From Allolobophora icterica (taxonomy: Eukaryota; Annelida; Clitellata; Crassiclitellata; Lumbricidae), in assembly GCA_963556255.1 (NCBI GenBank), contig OY744605.1, positions 64,195,734 through 64,259,733 on the forward strand: 64,000 nt of DNA, read 5' to 3'. The position numbers and the translations under genes are program-made. Position 1 is the first letter of the stretch, and every line of letters starts with the position of its first letter. The notes below the pieces were generated by a model that was not told the DNA's origin, did no database searches, and worked only from the letters and a program-made list of their open reading frames with translations. Below, one piece after another: positions 47,946-58,689 of this stretch.

Positions 47946-48969
47946 GCCAATGAGAAATAATGAGTTTGAGGCGTTTCTTAAAGGAGGAAAGAGTTAGAGC
48001 ATTGGGCAAACATTGGTGACCCGCTACATTTCTTAGGCGAAGCCAGGGGCGTCTATCCCCCCTAAGTCATTGGAGCAACGTCCTTTTTCCACTCTTCTTT
48101 CCCCTCCTCGTTCCTCCCCTCCCCTTAAATGGTGGCACACACACTGACAGATCTGATTGACCGAACGAACTTCAGATTCGCATTTCTGTGGGACCGCAGT
48201 ACTGCATGAGTATATTTGGTACAATATGTGATTCAAGAAATAGAAATTTGGTTTTTTCACCTTCAAATCTGATATTTCTTTTGTAGAGGGTGCGAACATT
48301 AATCAAACATTTCCTAGGATGCAGGGTAAAGAAAAGGTTGGGTACCTGTGTTCTAGATGTTCTATATACTTGGTCCTTGTTTGTCTATTCCAGCAGACTG
48401 AGCCAGGCCAAGAAGACGACCACTAAAAGGTAATAGCGAAAGACTAAGGGTAGCACACGGTCTCGAGTCTTCACCACCGAGTTTCATCTGTTGAATCTAG
48501 CGAATTAAGGGGGTGCTAAGGGTGCTGCAGCACCCGGGCCCGCAGTTTTGAGGGGCCCGCATTTTCGGAAGTACATTCAGATTTTTATTGTACTTGTAAT
48601 TGGGCCCCGCGCTGATGGCTATGTGTAGGTAATCACAGCACCCGGGTCCGCACTAGCTTTAATGCGGCGGTTGCGGCCCTGCATACCATCCACAACATTT
48701 CGGTGGAATTATGCCTGACGTTTTGGGCCTTACATGAATAGCTTGCATCAACCTCCCTTGATTACTGTATGTCTTCTTGTGTCTCCGACCCCTTCGCTTG
48801 TCTTCTCTTACAATACGCCTAACTGTTGTTCTTTTACAAGATTTTTATGTTTTGTCGGTGACCTTTGTATTCGTGTGATCATAACCAATTGATTTCATTT
48901 CGTTTGAAATGTATTTCCTTGTTAATCTCCAATATAACACAACTGCTGCTAAAAGGCAATAGGTGCATT
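47946..48969 (+). repeat. Junction of units 2 and 3: rearranged LINE tail and duplicated flank
   Basis: 47945-48030 is the inverse of the LINE tail at 33670 (gagaaataatgagtttgagg). 48160-48195 holds its downstream end in direct orientation (cagattcgcatttctgtgg). Unit 3 flank begins about 48350. 48498-48683 (words gctgcagcacccgggcccgc and cagcacccgggtccgc) is absent from unit 2 at 39575-39605 and may be another small insertion. 48690-48965 matches 39605-39900. Confidence 0.6.
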
Positions 48970-49351
48970 TTATTCGTGACGTCGATCAATTGAGGGCGCA
49001 TCTGATTGAAGAGTGGCAGCTGTTTGACCATGTGATCATCGACCGGGCCATCAAACAGTGTTGCGTCCACGTCTACGGTCGTGTCTCCGTGAACAAGGAG
49101 GACATTTTGAAATCCAGCTCTAGCTGAACCTGACTTCCTTATGGTTCTTGTATGTTGGAAATTTCCTCTTTTCGGTACTGCATCTGAAACGTTCATAAAT
49201 TTGACAAACTCGCCACCATTTTCAAACGGCGTAACGATTTGGTGGTAATATGGCTGCTGTTTTTGTTTTTAAAATTTCAGGCAAAAGCTAACAGTTTTGA
49301 CCGGGTAATGACACTTTTTCTTGGGGTCTACTTTTCATCGGGACACAGTGT
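48970..49351 (+). mobile_element. Tc1/mariner element, right part only
   Basis: Matches 40360-40726 with its left flank also shared (ttgccaatattacac at 39869 against tctccaatataacac at 48926). It is therefore the same ancestral insertion, duplicated with the unit, that lost the left inverted repeat and most of the transposase. The right end gggacacagtg followed by TA is intact. The remaining frame covers LIEEWQLFDHVIIDRAIKQ. Confidence 0.88.
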
Positions 49352-50447
49352 ACATGCGTTTTGAGACTACAGCCGACGTTTACCTCCAAAGTTCCTTAAA
49401 TCATAATTGTAATTGCAATTGTAATCGAAAATTTATAAAGCGCCACTCTGAGAGGTAAGCGGCGCCCTCGACCCAGGCCAGTGTGATCACTGACAAACAG
49501 GAAGTTTTCAATCGCTTCCGGAACTTAAGGAAGAGATACTAAGGAGCTCTAGCCGCAGGTCCTGAGGGAGGCGGTTCCAGCTGGACACACAAATGAAATC
49601 AAAAATCGACGACTACTTTACGACCGGTCTATGCATTGGGCTGTCGCGGTGCCTATACGGGGTGCCACTAGGCCACGGGCGGCCAACCGAAGAGAAACCC
49701 GGCTAGGCAGAGAGGAGATCAGCCAATCCGTAACTTGAGAAGTTGTGACCAAAACAAACCGAAAAATATCTGCCTGTAGACTGTATGTCTAGTTATCTGT
49801 ACGACTATCTCTCTGCAGGCATGTCTGTTTGTCTGCAATCCTGTGTATCTGTCAGCCTGCATGCATATAGGCCTCTATCTACCAACATATTATATGTCTG
49901 TCTGTATGGATGGCTGAATGGATGACTGCCTGCCTGCATGCCTGTATGTCTGTTCGCCCGTCCGCCACCGGCCACCATACAGGACAATCGTCACGAGGCT
50001 ATGGCTGTACATGTATGCCATCGATTTCTTATCATCCAATAACGATCTGTTTTTATGCGCTACATGACATATAATGTTTACGGTTTAATTAAGAAAGTAT
50101 TTGCCGCCAGGCTCATCGTCATGTATTTGTAACTATGCTACCTGTAGTTTCCTTTGCACTCAATCGTTTTAATATCAATAATTATTCGTCTGTTTTTAAG
50201 AAGCGTTTCCTAAACTAGCTACATATAAAGGCACAGCCTATACTGTACACGCGGTCGAAACGTATATATATTTCATCCAAAGTTCGTATGACATGAACTC
50301 CCATAACTCAAACCCTCGCCCTGACTTGCGTCACATGACCTCGTTTCACTATGTACTGCGTCACCACACCAGCCAAGCATGTTAGGATATCGGAAACCGG
50401 CCTTAGGCATGAAAACTTAACTCATCAGACAATTCTAATAATGGTTT
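49352..50447 (+). repeat. Unit 3 flank: LINE 3' end and duplicated block
   Basis: 49400-49720 is a minus-strand CR1/L2 LINE 3' end with an (ATTGTA)-type tail at 49406-49425 (ataattgtaattgcaattg) and matches 22785-23050. 49720-50445 matches 41915-41985 plus 43280-43710, and 24205-25420 in unit 1. Open frame 49805-49987 is a low-complexity artefact. Confidence 0.7.
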
Positions 50448-50740
50448 CAATCATGGGCGTCTGGAGGGAGGGGGTAAGAGAGCATTTGATACCCTGAATT
50501 TTACGCATATGTTACCAAAATAAAATCTATGAATTCTTATGATTATTACAACAGTCCCAACACGATTTTCAATGCGAAAAAACAATTATTCAGGTAAAGT
50601 CCTTGACCATTATTTATTTTTAAAGTTGTCACCTGTTCTGTGTTCATGAATAGCCAAGCGTCATTTTCTCCTCTACAAAAATGTCGTCCCCTACAAAAAT
50701 GTTGCCCCCCTACAAATATTCCTGCGGACGCCCATGGGTA
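50448..50740. mobile_element. Small DNA element with CATGGGCGTC ends
   Basis: The inverted ends catgggcgtctggagg and cctgcggacgcccatg agree at 13 of 16. Unit 1 (about 25395-25410) has no insertion. The target duplication is not clean. The interior repeats ctacaaaaatgtygcccc near 50680-50715. A similar word (gggcgtcggcagg) starts another sequence at 62938, perhaps a related element. Confidence 0.6.
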
Positions 50741-51479
50741 TGAAGAGAAGCAAATAGCATATTAACTGATTGATTATATGAAACAGTTACTGAGTTTGCA
50801 GTGGATTGTATTGGAGGAACTTGTATCGAAGCTTATGGCCTCAGATGTGTGCACTGTTTATGTCTTTTAGGCTATGATGTGCAAGAAGCGTAAATTGGGA
50901 TGGTCGACTGATAGGCGTGTTGACACCACCACAGCTCTGTCTCGGACTCAAAGGGGCCGTGATCCATAAATGTATGTGATCACTCGGAGAAAGCAATATC
51001 TTTCTCGTTTCAAAATTGCTTCATTTCCGTTGCATGGTTAAATCGAACCGCTTTGCGAGTGTTCTACGCGCTGGACTAAGATAACCAAGATGGAGGCCGA
51101 TTAGATTTTGAACGGTGAATAGAAGTTGCTGTTCTGTTGGGAATTCGACAACATTTCTGAAATGCCTAATTAAACAAACACACATGAATAAAATAAACAT
51201 ACGCTACAGCATCAATTTATTAGATAGGTGGCGACGCAATGCTTGAAAATGATAATTTATCAATCAATATTACATGACACTTATGGTTATTTACGGGACC
51301 TGCACTTTGTCAGCTTTATTATCGAATCAACAAAGCAATATTAGCCTGCATTTATGGTTTTGTTTTACTGCAGTCTGTTAACTTTATTACCAAATAAACG
51401 CATATAGGGGCCTATAAATTAAATAGTAATTGTAATTTTCAATTGTAATTGGAAACTATATAGCACCATTACAGAAAAT
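50741..51479 (+). repeat. Unit 3 flank: duplicated block (partner 25420-25580, 27190-27720)
   Basis: tggattgtattggaggaac, gataggcgtgttgacacc and ggtggcgacgcaatgcttg are shared with unit 1. At 50928-50942 the foldback element of unit 1 is absent, giving its empty site. 51420-51480 is a LINE 3' terminus with an AATTGTAATT tail. Confidence 0.75.
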
Positions 51480-53250
51480 ACTAATCAGAGGCGATATCCA
51501 TACGCTTGCCTAAATGATGTTAAATGCCTCAAGGTGGTCAACAGAGAAGGTTTTATGAGATGGCTTAAAGGTGTGGTGTACACTGTACAGGATGAAGACG
51601 AGTAGACCCAGGACGGAGCAATGAGGAACACCACAAGAGAGAGGTTGCGAGCAGTGGTTGGAGGCTTTGACAGAGTAGGATTGGGAAGGCAGGTAGGACT
51701 GGAACCAGAGTACAGCAGTGCCAGAGACGCCAAACCAAGGAGATAGTCGTTGAAGAAGAAGGCTGTGATCGATGGTGTCGACTCCGGCGGAGATATCGAG
51801 AAGACAGAGGCAGGAGACTTGATGGCTGACGGCAGAGACCAGTTTATTGGTCAGAGACGCAAGTAAAGTTTCTGTGGAGTGGTGCTTAATGAAGCCAGGT
51901 TGGTGGTGGTTGAGGAGTGAACTAGAAAGGAGGTAGTCGTTTAGCCAAGCAAAAACAATTCGTTCAGTTATCTTAGATATAATAGAAAGAAAGGAAAGAT
52001 TGGTAGTTAGATAGTGTTTCCTTGTCAAGATTTGTTTTTTTAGAAGGGGAGTGACTACAGAAGGCGCATAAAGACCATTGGGAAGTTGCCGGTAGATAGT
52101 GAGAGATTGATAATTTTGGTGATAACAGGAAAGAGGGCAGAGGCACAATCTTTTAGAAGTGAGGTGGGAGATAGGATCAAGGTCGCATTGCTTATTGGGG
52201 AGGGAATTTAGGAGGAGTGACACTTCTGTTTCGGAGGCGGGAGAGAGAATTGGGAGAGATGATTGAGAGGCAGGAGAGGTAGGATTGAAAGAAGGGTGTG
52301 AATCAGTGCTGGTGGAGGGAAGGGGGAGTTTGTGTCTAGAAGAGATTGTAATGTGAAGCGAAGGGATGAGTTTTGGTCCGAAAAAATGAATAGAAGGCAT
52401 TGAAGATAGAGAGGGAGGGAAGAGAGCTAGGCAGCGGAGAGAGAGATTTGCGATGAAGGAGAAAGTTGACAGTTCTCTAAAGATTCTTGTGTTGGAGGAG
52501 CTAGAATGAATAAGTGAGGAATTTCTTTTTGGCAGCAACGATGAGTTTATTATATCTGTTGATGGCTGATTTCAGGGTATTGAGGGTTTCTCTTCTAGCT
52601 GTGGAGTTGGTATAGTGCGCTGGTTGATGTGCCTAAGGCGTCTGCAGGAAGTTTTAAAGGTATGGAGGTAGGAAGTAAACCAGGGGTTGCTGGTGTATGA
52701 ACTGTGTTTGGCGATGAGTGGCGGATGAATATCAAGGAGGTTGGATAGTGTGGAATTGTGGCAAGAAAGGAAGTCATCAAGGGAAAAGGGAGGGTTAAGT
52801 ACCAGTTGGGAGTCAAGAATATCCTGGCTTAAGGCCTGACGGTCAATGGATCCGGTGAGACGGAAAGAATGAGTCGAAGGAGGAGGCCGAGCGAAAGGCT
52901 TGATTTGAAGGTCAGCAATGATTAGACAGAGTGATCAGTAACGTTGAGAGCAGAGTGTGATAGTTTGGGAGATAAAATGGAAGCGGTGAAGGTGATGAGG
53001 AGATCAAGGTTGTGATTCTTGACTGGGGGCGGGAAGTGGACGTGTTGGGTGAGACTGCATGGCGGAGGAAATGAGGTTCAGGAAATCGGGGGCAATAGGG
53101 TCAGATGGATTGTCTACGTAAATGTTAAAATCACCGGTTAGTAAGAACTCGTTTGGAGTAGTGGCAGTGAGAGAGGCGAGGGAGCTGAATTCATCAAGGA
53201 AGATAGAGGGTTTGAAAGAGTAGGCGGACGAAATGGGAGAACGCACTCAC
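51480..53250 (-). mobile_element. CR1/L2-like LINE, minus strand, with endonuclease and RT remnants
   Basis: Reading down from 53250: endonuclease block LLTGDFNIYVDNPSDP (about 53155-53105), a linker with WFTSYLHTF near 52680, then RT (52300-51600): CDLDPISHL, PLLKK, LSFLSIISKITERIVFAWLN, HQPGFIKHHSTETLLASLTN, LLDISAGVDTIDHSLL (motif A), CGVPHCSVLGLLVFILYSVH. It stops before the YADD box, and the catalytic G-Q of GVPQGSVLG is changed to GVPHCSVLG, so it is inactive. Unit 1 has no LINE at the matching place (27720-27790). Confidence 0.9.
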
Positions 53251-53407
53251 TTGACAGATAACATAAAGTTAAAAGTTCCAAGACCAAGTTGCGTGTGTTA
53301 TGGTAGTTGACAATTTAGTTAAAGATTACTGTAAATTTAACAAGCAGTTGTGAAGTAAAATTATCTCTGATAGGCAGTACCTATTGGAAGATTTATTGAA
53401 CATGTAC
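53251..53407 (+). repeat. Unit 3 flank: duplicated block (partner 27810-27930)
   Basis: acttgacagataacat and tgcgtgtgttatggtag match 27813 and 27852. No gene. Confidence 0.6.
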
Positions 53408-53672
53408 TAACTGGCCCAGTTAGCTACATCGGTAAGAGCGTAGGCTGCGTCTAATGCGCCTCTGTGTTAGAGCGCATGCGGACCGCGGTTCGCTTCCCGA
53501 AGGTGGCTTATTTCAGAGATTTAAATCTCGGGCTAGCACGGTCCCAACACGGGGACCTTAAATGGCGTGGCACCCATTCAAACGGGCAAGCGGTGGTGAA
53601 GGATCTCACCCGATCAATTCATTGAAAAATGAGCAGGGTCGAGGCCATATACGGTCGCTATAGAAAATTGCG
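53408..53672 (+). repeat. tRNA-derived SINE-like element
   Basis: Starts with an A-box-like word (ttagctacatcggtaagagc) and a B-box-like word (ccgcggttcgcttccc) about 65 nt later. It is followed by a non-tRNA body (gggctagcacggtcccaac, gtggcacccattcaaacgg). It is present in unit 3 and absent from unit 1 at the corresponding position (about 27960-28090). The spacing is longer than in a true tRNA, so no tRNA gene is called. Confidence 0.5.
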
Positions 53673-53710
53673 AACATTTACATTTACATAAATGTGCACT
53701 TTAATTTCGA

Positions 53711-54013
53711 TTGATCAACTCTGCCAATATGTTTTTCGAAAAGAACACAGACCCGTTACGTAAGGATCTGTGCTGCTATGAATATGTTGGTCCTTGTTTA
53801 TTCGTGCTAGAGCGATCGGATCGTACGCAGATTGAATTATGCACGGCGACCAAAGAGGTGAATGTAGGTTCGCTGCGCTTCGGTGAAGACTATCCACATA
53901 TTCACGGATCTTTATTGTGCAGTATTGTGACGCTCGTGTTATACCCTACTATACATAATAATATGGTTGATATAAGAAAGTCGCTAAGAAAGCTATTCAT
54001 AGAGACAGGTAAT
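53711..54013 (+). CDS. Candidate exon or small gene of unknown function
   Basis: Open for 101 codons from 53711 to a TAG at 54014, with balanced composition: FFEKNTDPLRKDLCCYEYVG, LFVLERSDRTQIELCTATKE, HIHGSLLCSIVTLVLYPTIH, NNMVDIRKSLRKLFIETG. A consensus donor (acag|gtaatt) lies at 54006-54007, so this may be an internal exon ending at ETG. Unit 1 has a decayed version (28106-28340 plus 29295-29345) with indels and stops. I do not recognise the family. It could also be chance openness or a transposon-derived piece. Confidence 0.4.
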
Positions 54014-54512
54014 TAGGTCGAAGTCTTAAGGCGACAACAATAGGGAGTTGCTAAGACACAACCTTCTATTTCGGCCATATAGCAATCAATTAAGAAACCT
54101 GCTTAAACCAAAACTTAATTACGGCAATGGCGTTATGGCACGTGCGAACGACCACTTATTTAAACTCAACTGTTCCTAAATTCTAACATAGCTTATAATT
54201 TGTAGGGTTGTTATGTGTGAGATGATTGCGCATTAGTAAAGTGTAAGTTAAGGTCAATCCAGTGGACTGCAAACAAAAACATAAATATTAACCATTCAAA
54301 AACCAGGGAAATCGTCGTTGGCGGCCCACGTAGTGCCTCTCTCGCGTCTCGGCCTTCAGTGACTGGAGGTAAAAGAGCTACAACAATTAAGATATTAAGA
54401 TTAACAGTAGGAGAGAAACTATCGGTCGCGCGCATGTAGATGAAACTCTAAGATCCTGTTCATATTCAGTATATGCACTAAGAACGCTTCGTGATCATGG
54501 GATGCAGTAAAC
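54014..54512 (+). repeat. Unit 3 flank: duplicated block (partner 29340-29600)
   Basis: gtcgaagtcttaaggcgac and cgaccacttatttaaactc match 29354 and 29520. 54240-54500 has no partner and no feature that I can see. Confidence 0.6.
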
Positions 54513-55185
54513 GGTAAACGGACACTTACCCGCCTGGACACTTTCCCCCGGACATATTCCCCCAGGACAGTTACCCCCCGGACAATTTCCCCCCATACTA
54601 GGACATTTTTCCCCCCAGTGCAACATACACAAAGCTTTTTATTTTAATGATCAAAACATACATACATACATACGTACATGCATAAATGTATACATGTATA
54701 CATACATGCATGCATACATAGCTACATGCATACGTACATACATACATACATGTATACATACATGCATACATACATACATACATACATACATACATGTATG
54801 TATGCATGTATGCATACATGCATACATACATGCATACATGCATGCATACATATATACATACTTACATGCATACCTACATGCATGCATACATACATATATA
54901 CATACATACTTACATGCATACTTACATGCATGCATACATACATGCATACATACATACATGCATGCATACATACATATATACATACATACTTACATACATA
55001 CTTACATGCATGCATACATACATACATACATACATACATACATACATACATAAATCCACAGAGGGGGGAATTTGTCCGGAGGGGAAAATGACCTACCTAG
55101 ATTCGGGGGGAAAGTGTCCGGGGGGTAACTGTCCGGGGGAATATGTCCGGGGGGAAAGTGTCCAGGGGGGTAACTGTCCGGCATT
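54513..55185. mobile_element. Foldback element 2 (GGACA-array ends), 673 bp
   Basis: Flanked by the 10-bp direct repeat tgcagtaaac (54503-54512 and 55186-55195). The left arm (54513-54620) is an array of 18-19-bp units of type cccccggacatattcccc. The right arm (55062-55185) is the inverse array. The core (54655-55052) is a (CATA)n tract. It is the same family as 25599-27180 but at a different locus, so the family has moved. No protein. Confidence 0.88.
54655..55052. repeat. (CATA)n core of foldback element 2
   Basis: Imperfect CATA/CATG units forming a higher-order repeat of about 60 bp at 54840-55010 (acatatatacatacttacat recurs). Long Met-Tyr-Val-Cys and His-Thr-Tyr-Ile frames are artefacts. 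Confidence 0.95.
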
Positions 55186-55269
55186 TGCAGTAAACAGCCC
55201 TGTATGCGGTCACGCGTGCCACCATGGTAGCCAAATTAATCTATGCGTCTCAGGCATGGTGGTGACTGT

Positions 55270-55480
55270 TGAGTTCTACTGAGTATGGTCGACTGGAGCG
55301 CTTCCTTGGTCGGGTGTTTTCTCCCAGCTGATGCCCTTTCGGTTGATAGGAAGGGCAGCTGCTGCGTCAACCATACTGGTTGACGCAGCAGACGAAAATC
55401 TCTTTAGGGCTATTATATCTAACAAGCAGCAATCCTTTGCACTGAGAGGGGGAACACGCGACACAATTTGAGACGCATAC
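55270..55480 (+). mobile_element. Possible LINE ORF2 C-terminal fragment
   Basis: The + strand frame at 55380-55470 reads DAADENLFRAIISNKQQSFA, similar in pattern to the short C-terminal block (ADxxLFxxILxN) of some marine invertebrate LINE proteins. Upstream, ERFLGR is compatible. The stretch is short. It includes a hairpin at 55359-55391. Confidence 0.35.
55359..55391. repeat. Perfect hairpin, 14-bp arms, 5-nt loop
   Basis: ctgctgcgtcaacc, loop atact, ggttgacgcagcag. No T-run follows, so it is not a terminator. Confidence 0.92.
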
Positions 55481-56093
55481 TACATCCGTTTGCCCTCCTA
55501 TCAAAGATAATAAGAACTTTCTGGCCCGGATGACTTATAAAAACAGTTATTAGACAGGAACATTCTAACTCGCATGACGTTTAATATCAGTAATTAGCTA
55601 TAGGCTATATACTAATCAGCACCCAAGTGAACTCTACCTCATTGCGCTCTTTTTGTGGGAACTTGCTTGAATAAACGAAGATACAATAAAAATAAAACCG
55701 CTTCTAGCAACCATACGGCGTTGTTCAACGCTGAAAACAAATTATTGCCCTTTCACATGAAAACAGAACCACTTTCACATGACTTTCACATGACTCTCTC
55801 ATGACGTGCAGGACTTGGAGGGGGATTCGCGATCAAAAGAAACCTTATATAATATTTTATTTAAAGAAGTCTTTTTTTACTTGTTTTTACAAGACACTGT
55901 GGATCTTACACCAGCAGGTGCAGCAGATCAAAGCGTTCCTAATCGAGCAGTTATGCACATTTCGACAATGTATTATTTGTCTAGTCACGCGATGCAAAAG
56001 CCTACGCGTTTATTGTCGCATTTCCGCCTCTTAAATCCAGCAACAATGGGGAAGATCGAGGAGTAATAAGAAGGGGTCAACCTTACCACGGTG
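55481..56093 (+). repeat. Unit 3 flank: duplicated block (partners 29938-30064 and 43715-43772)
   Basis: 55800-55950 matches unit 1 up to the hairpin at 30014. 56035-56093 matches unit 2 at 43713-43772. 55481-55800 has no partner and no feature. Open frames at 55801-56066 are not conserved. Confidence 0.65.
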
Positions 56094-56424
56094 CAAGGGC
56101 GGATCCAGGGGGGCTTATCCGGCCATGGCCCCCCCATTTGAAATTTTTCTTTATTTACATAGGCGTTTTCTGGGCGTTTAATGATGTTTACACAGGCGTG
56201 GCCCCCCCGTAGGCGTGGATGAGTCAAATGTACACGGGACGTGGGTTCCGGATGTATACTAAAGACATAAAAAAGGTTAATGACTAAAAAAAAAGGTCAT
56301 CAACTTTTTTGGGAGATAGATTGTAAAAATTTTTGTTGGTGGTCAGTTGGTAAACTGATTCCTCTCTTGCTTTGTATGTACAATTTTTTGGCCCCCCTTG
56401 ATAGACTTTCTGGATCCGCCCCTG
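56094..56424. mobile_element. hAT MITE (CARGGGCGGATCCAG ends), 331 bp
   Basis: Ends caagggcggatccag and ctggatccgcccctg (14 of 15 matching) and a perfect 8-bp duplication ccacggtg (56086-56093 and 56425-56432). Unit 2 has the clean empty site (acacggtgcagag at 43766). CCCCCC-rich subterminal words sit on both sides. Non-coding. Confidence 0.94.
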
Positions 56425-56952
56425 CCACGGTGCAGATCTTGCATGGCGGAAAATTTCTGATGACCATTTTCAATCTTCGTCACTTTGGAGTCGATTTAAT
56501 TTCATCAAGTTTCTTATTACCAGTAATTAGTCTTCCTCTTTTCCTCGGCTAGTTGTCCCCTCCCCCCATTTGCATACTTCTCGCCCTTTGCCATTAATTT
56601 TCCCGCCCATATCTGCAATCGCTCAATTTTTTGCTTAAACAGTATTATCATGCTCGCTTTTTGTTTAACATTTCCGTTTGTAACCTTGGCCGAAACCCGT
56701 TTCAGAGAGAGTTATTCAGTCGCCTGGCTCGACTGGCCACATTTGTACTTTTTTCATCCTCCCTTACAGATATCCACTACCCATAACGCGCGTCAACAAT
56801 GACATCACACAAGCATACGAGCGCGGACTTTAGAATACACAGGAGGCGTTATTGGTTCTATACTAGGCCTAATATTCAAATATGTTAAATCCAGTCCATG
56901 TAACAGACTGCTCTTCACACATAATTTGAACTGATGCAAGTCCGCAGGCCGG
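56425..56952 (+). repeat. Unit 3 flank: duplicated block (partner 43766-44250)
   Basis: tgatgaccattttcaatc, tttgcatacttctcgccc and ggactttagaat follow the unit 2 order closely. The unit 2 open frame (43769-44143) is broken here by indels, so it is not coding. Confidence 0.7.
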
Positions 56953-58450
56953 TGTCGCGTGACAGACTATCCGTCCTAAGACTATCCGGGTGGATGAATA
57001 AATTTATCCCCCGGATGAAACCTACCGGTATAGAGTATCCGGGGGATAAACCATTTCTATCCCCCTTCGTGTAAAATCATCCCCCGGGGGATTAAAATTC
57101 ACAGCTATAAGGTATTATTGAAAAATGCGTATAATTGATAAATCTATGCTGTAATCAAAATCTTAAAGCATGTGACTCGAAGTATTCTAAGCAATGTTCA
57201 TAGCAAATCGAATCAAATCGCGCGGAAGTGGCTTTCTTCCAGGGCTGTAGTCGAGGATATACGCGAGTATAGTAGACCGCATACTCGCCTCAAAACATAT
57301 AATATTACGTGTACTCACTTGTAATTAGTTTCTGAAAACTAACCGGTAGCGTGTAGCCTACTCCTCTCTAATAAGTTTCGGAAAACTAACCGGTAGCGTG
57401 TACTCACCTCTAATTTTACCACTGCAGCCCTGCTTTATTCCCCTTGTCTTAGGGGGGAATGTAGGGAAAGAGAGCATTACCTTGTCGTTGAAGCATTTCT
57501 CAAGATATTTTCGCATTTCTGAAGGCTCACCGAAGTCAACATCCAGCGTGGCAGAACCGGAAGTAATTTCAAAGGGACAGGCAGCTGCGTACAGCCCACA
57601 CGAAGAGAAGTCCATTTGCTGCTGGCAGGGGAGAATCTTAACATGTAGATGCCACGATGTGGTTAGGTGCCTTGTGTACAGCTGACGCAATTATCAGCAA
57701 TAGATTTGCCGAGATACGAACAGACCGATATCAAGCGCAAGCTATACCAATTCACCTAATTAGCACTTTAGTCCGTTTTCAACACACTGTCGTTTGTGAT
57801 TGCTGATATTTGTCATCCTTCTTTTAGACACATCCGACGCAACAAGCCCTTCACGCAACTAATGATGAAAATAGACATTGTTTAATTTGTGCACAAAGAA
57901 TACAAGAGTATTGGTTCATTGCTTCAAATGTCATCACTGGCTTTGCTGGTGTACCTTAAGATACGAATCGACCGGTGTCAAGTGCGAGCTACCAATTCAC
58001 CCAATTAGCGCCTTAGTCCCTTTTTATGACACTGTCGTTTGTGACTGCTAACATTTTGTCTTCCTCGTTTTCCTGGTGTACCGACTGATACGAATCGAGC
58101 GATATCAATGTCACAACTTGCCTAAGAGTAAATAGAGTATAGAGCAGAGAAAGAGTACGCCTAATGAAAGGATCATTAACTTCATTGGATTCTTTGCCCA
58201 CGCATGCCAACAATAAGTAGCATATGGCTTTCTCTATGACCACGACTGATGTAGCTCCAAACTGACTCAAATCGCATAATTTGTAATTATGTTGCAGGGG
58301 GATACTTTTTGACGGGGGATAATTTCGTACGACTCATGGGAGATACTTTTGCACGAGGGGGGATAGTCCCTCCCGTTCACAATCATCCGGCCAGATACTC
58401 CATTCTACTAAGGGGATATACTTGTATGGGGGATACTCTATTTCGTGACA
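56953..58450. mobile_element. DNA element with TGTCRCG ends and GGGGGATA arrays, 1498 bp
   Basis: Ends TGTCGCGTGACAGA and the complement TGTCACGAAATAGA are flanked by ccgg on both sides. Unit 2 has a single ccgg (ggccggcactgaaag at 44240), so this is a clean insertion with a 4-bp duplication. Near both ends the word gggggata/tatccccc is repeated (57020-57100 and 58297-58440). Inside are a direct repeat of about 115 bp (57710-57830 and 57958-58075) and a protease-like fragment on the minus strand. The superfamily is not recognised. Confidence 0.8.
57440..57690 (-). pseudogene. Ulp1/adenain-like cysteine protease fragment in the element
   Basis: The minus-strand frame reads LPCQQQMDFSSCGLYAAACP and later EPSEMRKYLEKCF, then LSFPTFP. 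The Q-x-x-x-x-SCGLYA core, spaced before MRxxLxxCF, is the C-terminal half of C48-type (Ulp1-like) proteases: Gln for the oxyanion hole and Cys nucleophile. Such domains occur in several DNA transposons. The His-Asp part is not visible upstream, so it is a fragment or one exon of a larger gene. Confidence 0.5.
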
Positions 58451-58689
58451 CCGGCAATGAAAGAGTACACACATTTACACACATGACCTATTTGCGGCTG
58501 TGAATACAACAGCGATAGGCTACAAGTGAGAAATATTTAACGCTTGATTCATCCTGGATGTACGCACGAGGACTAAACTGCAATGTTCAGACAGGTGTGG
58601 CGTAATTTTCTAATTATATAAAGTTCAATTTACTTGAAATGGACTGTACAAATATATACAAATTCAACCTGATCTGATACTGCTCTCGT

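Noticed and set aside
53408..53500. tRNA gene
   Set aside because: A- and B-box-like words are too far apart and no acceptor stem forms; it reads better as a SINE head.
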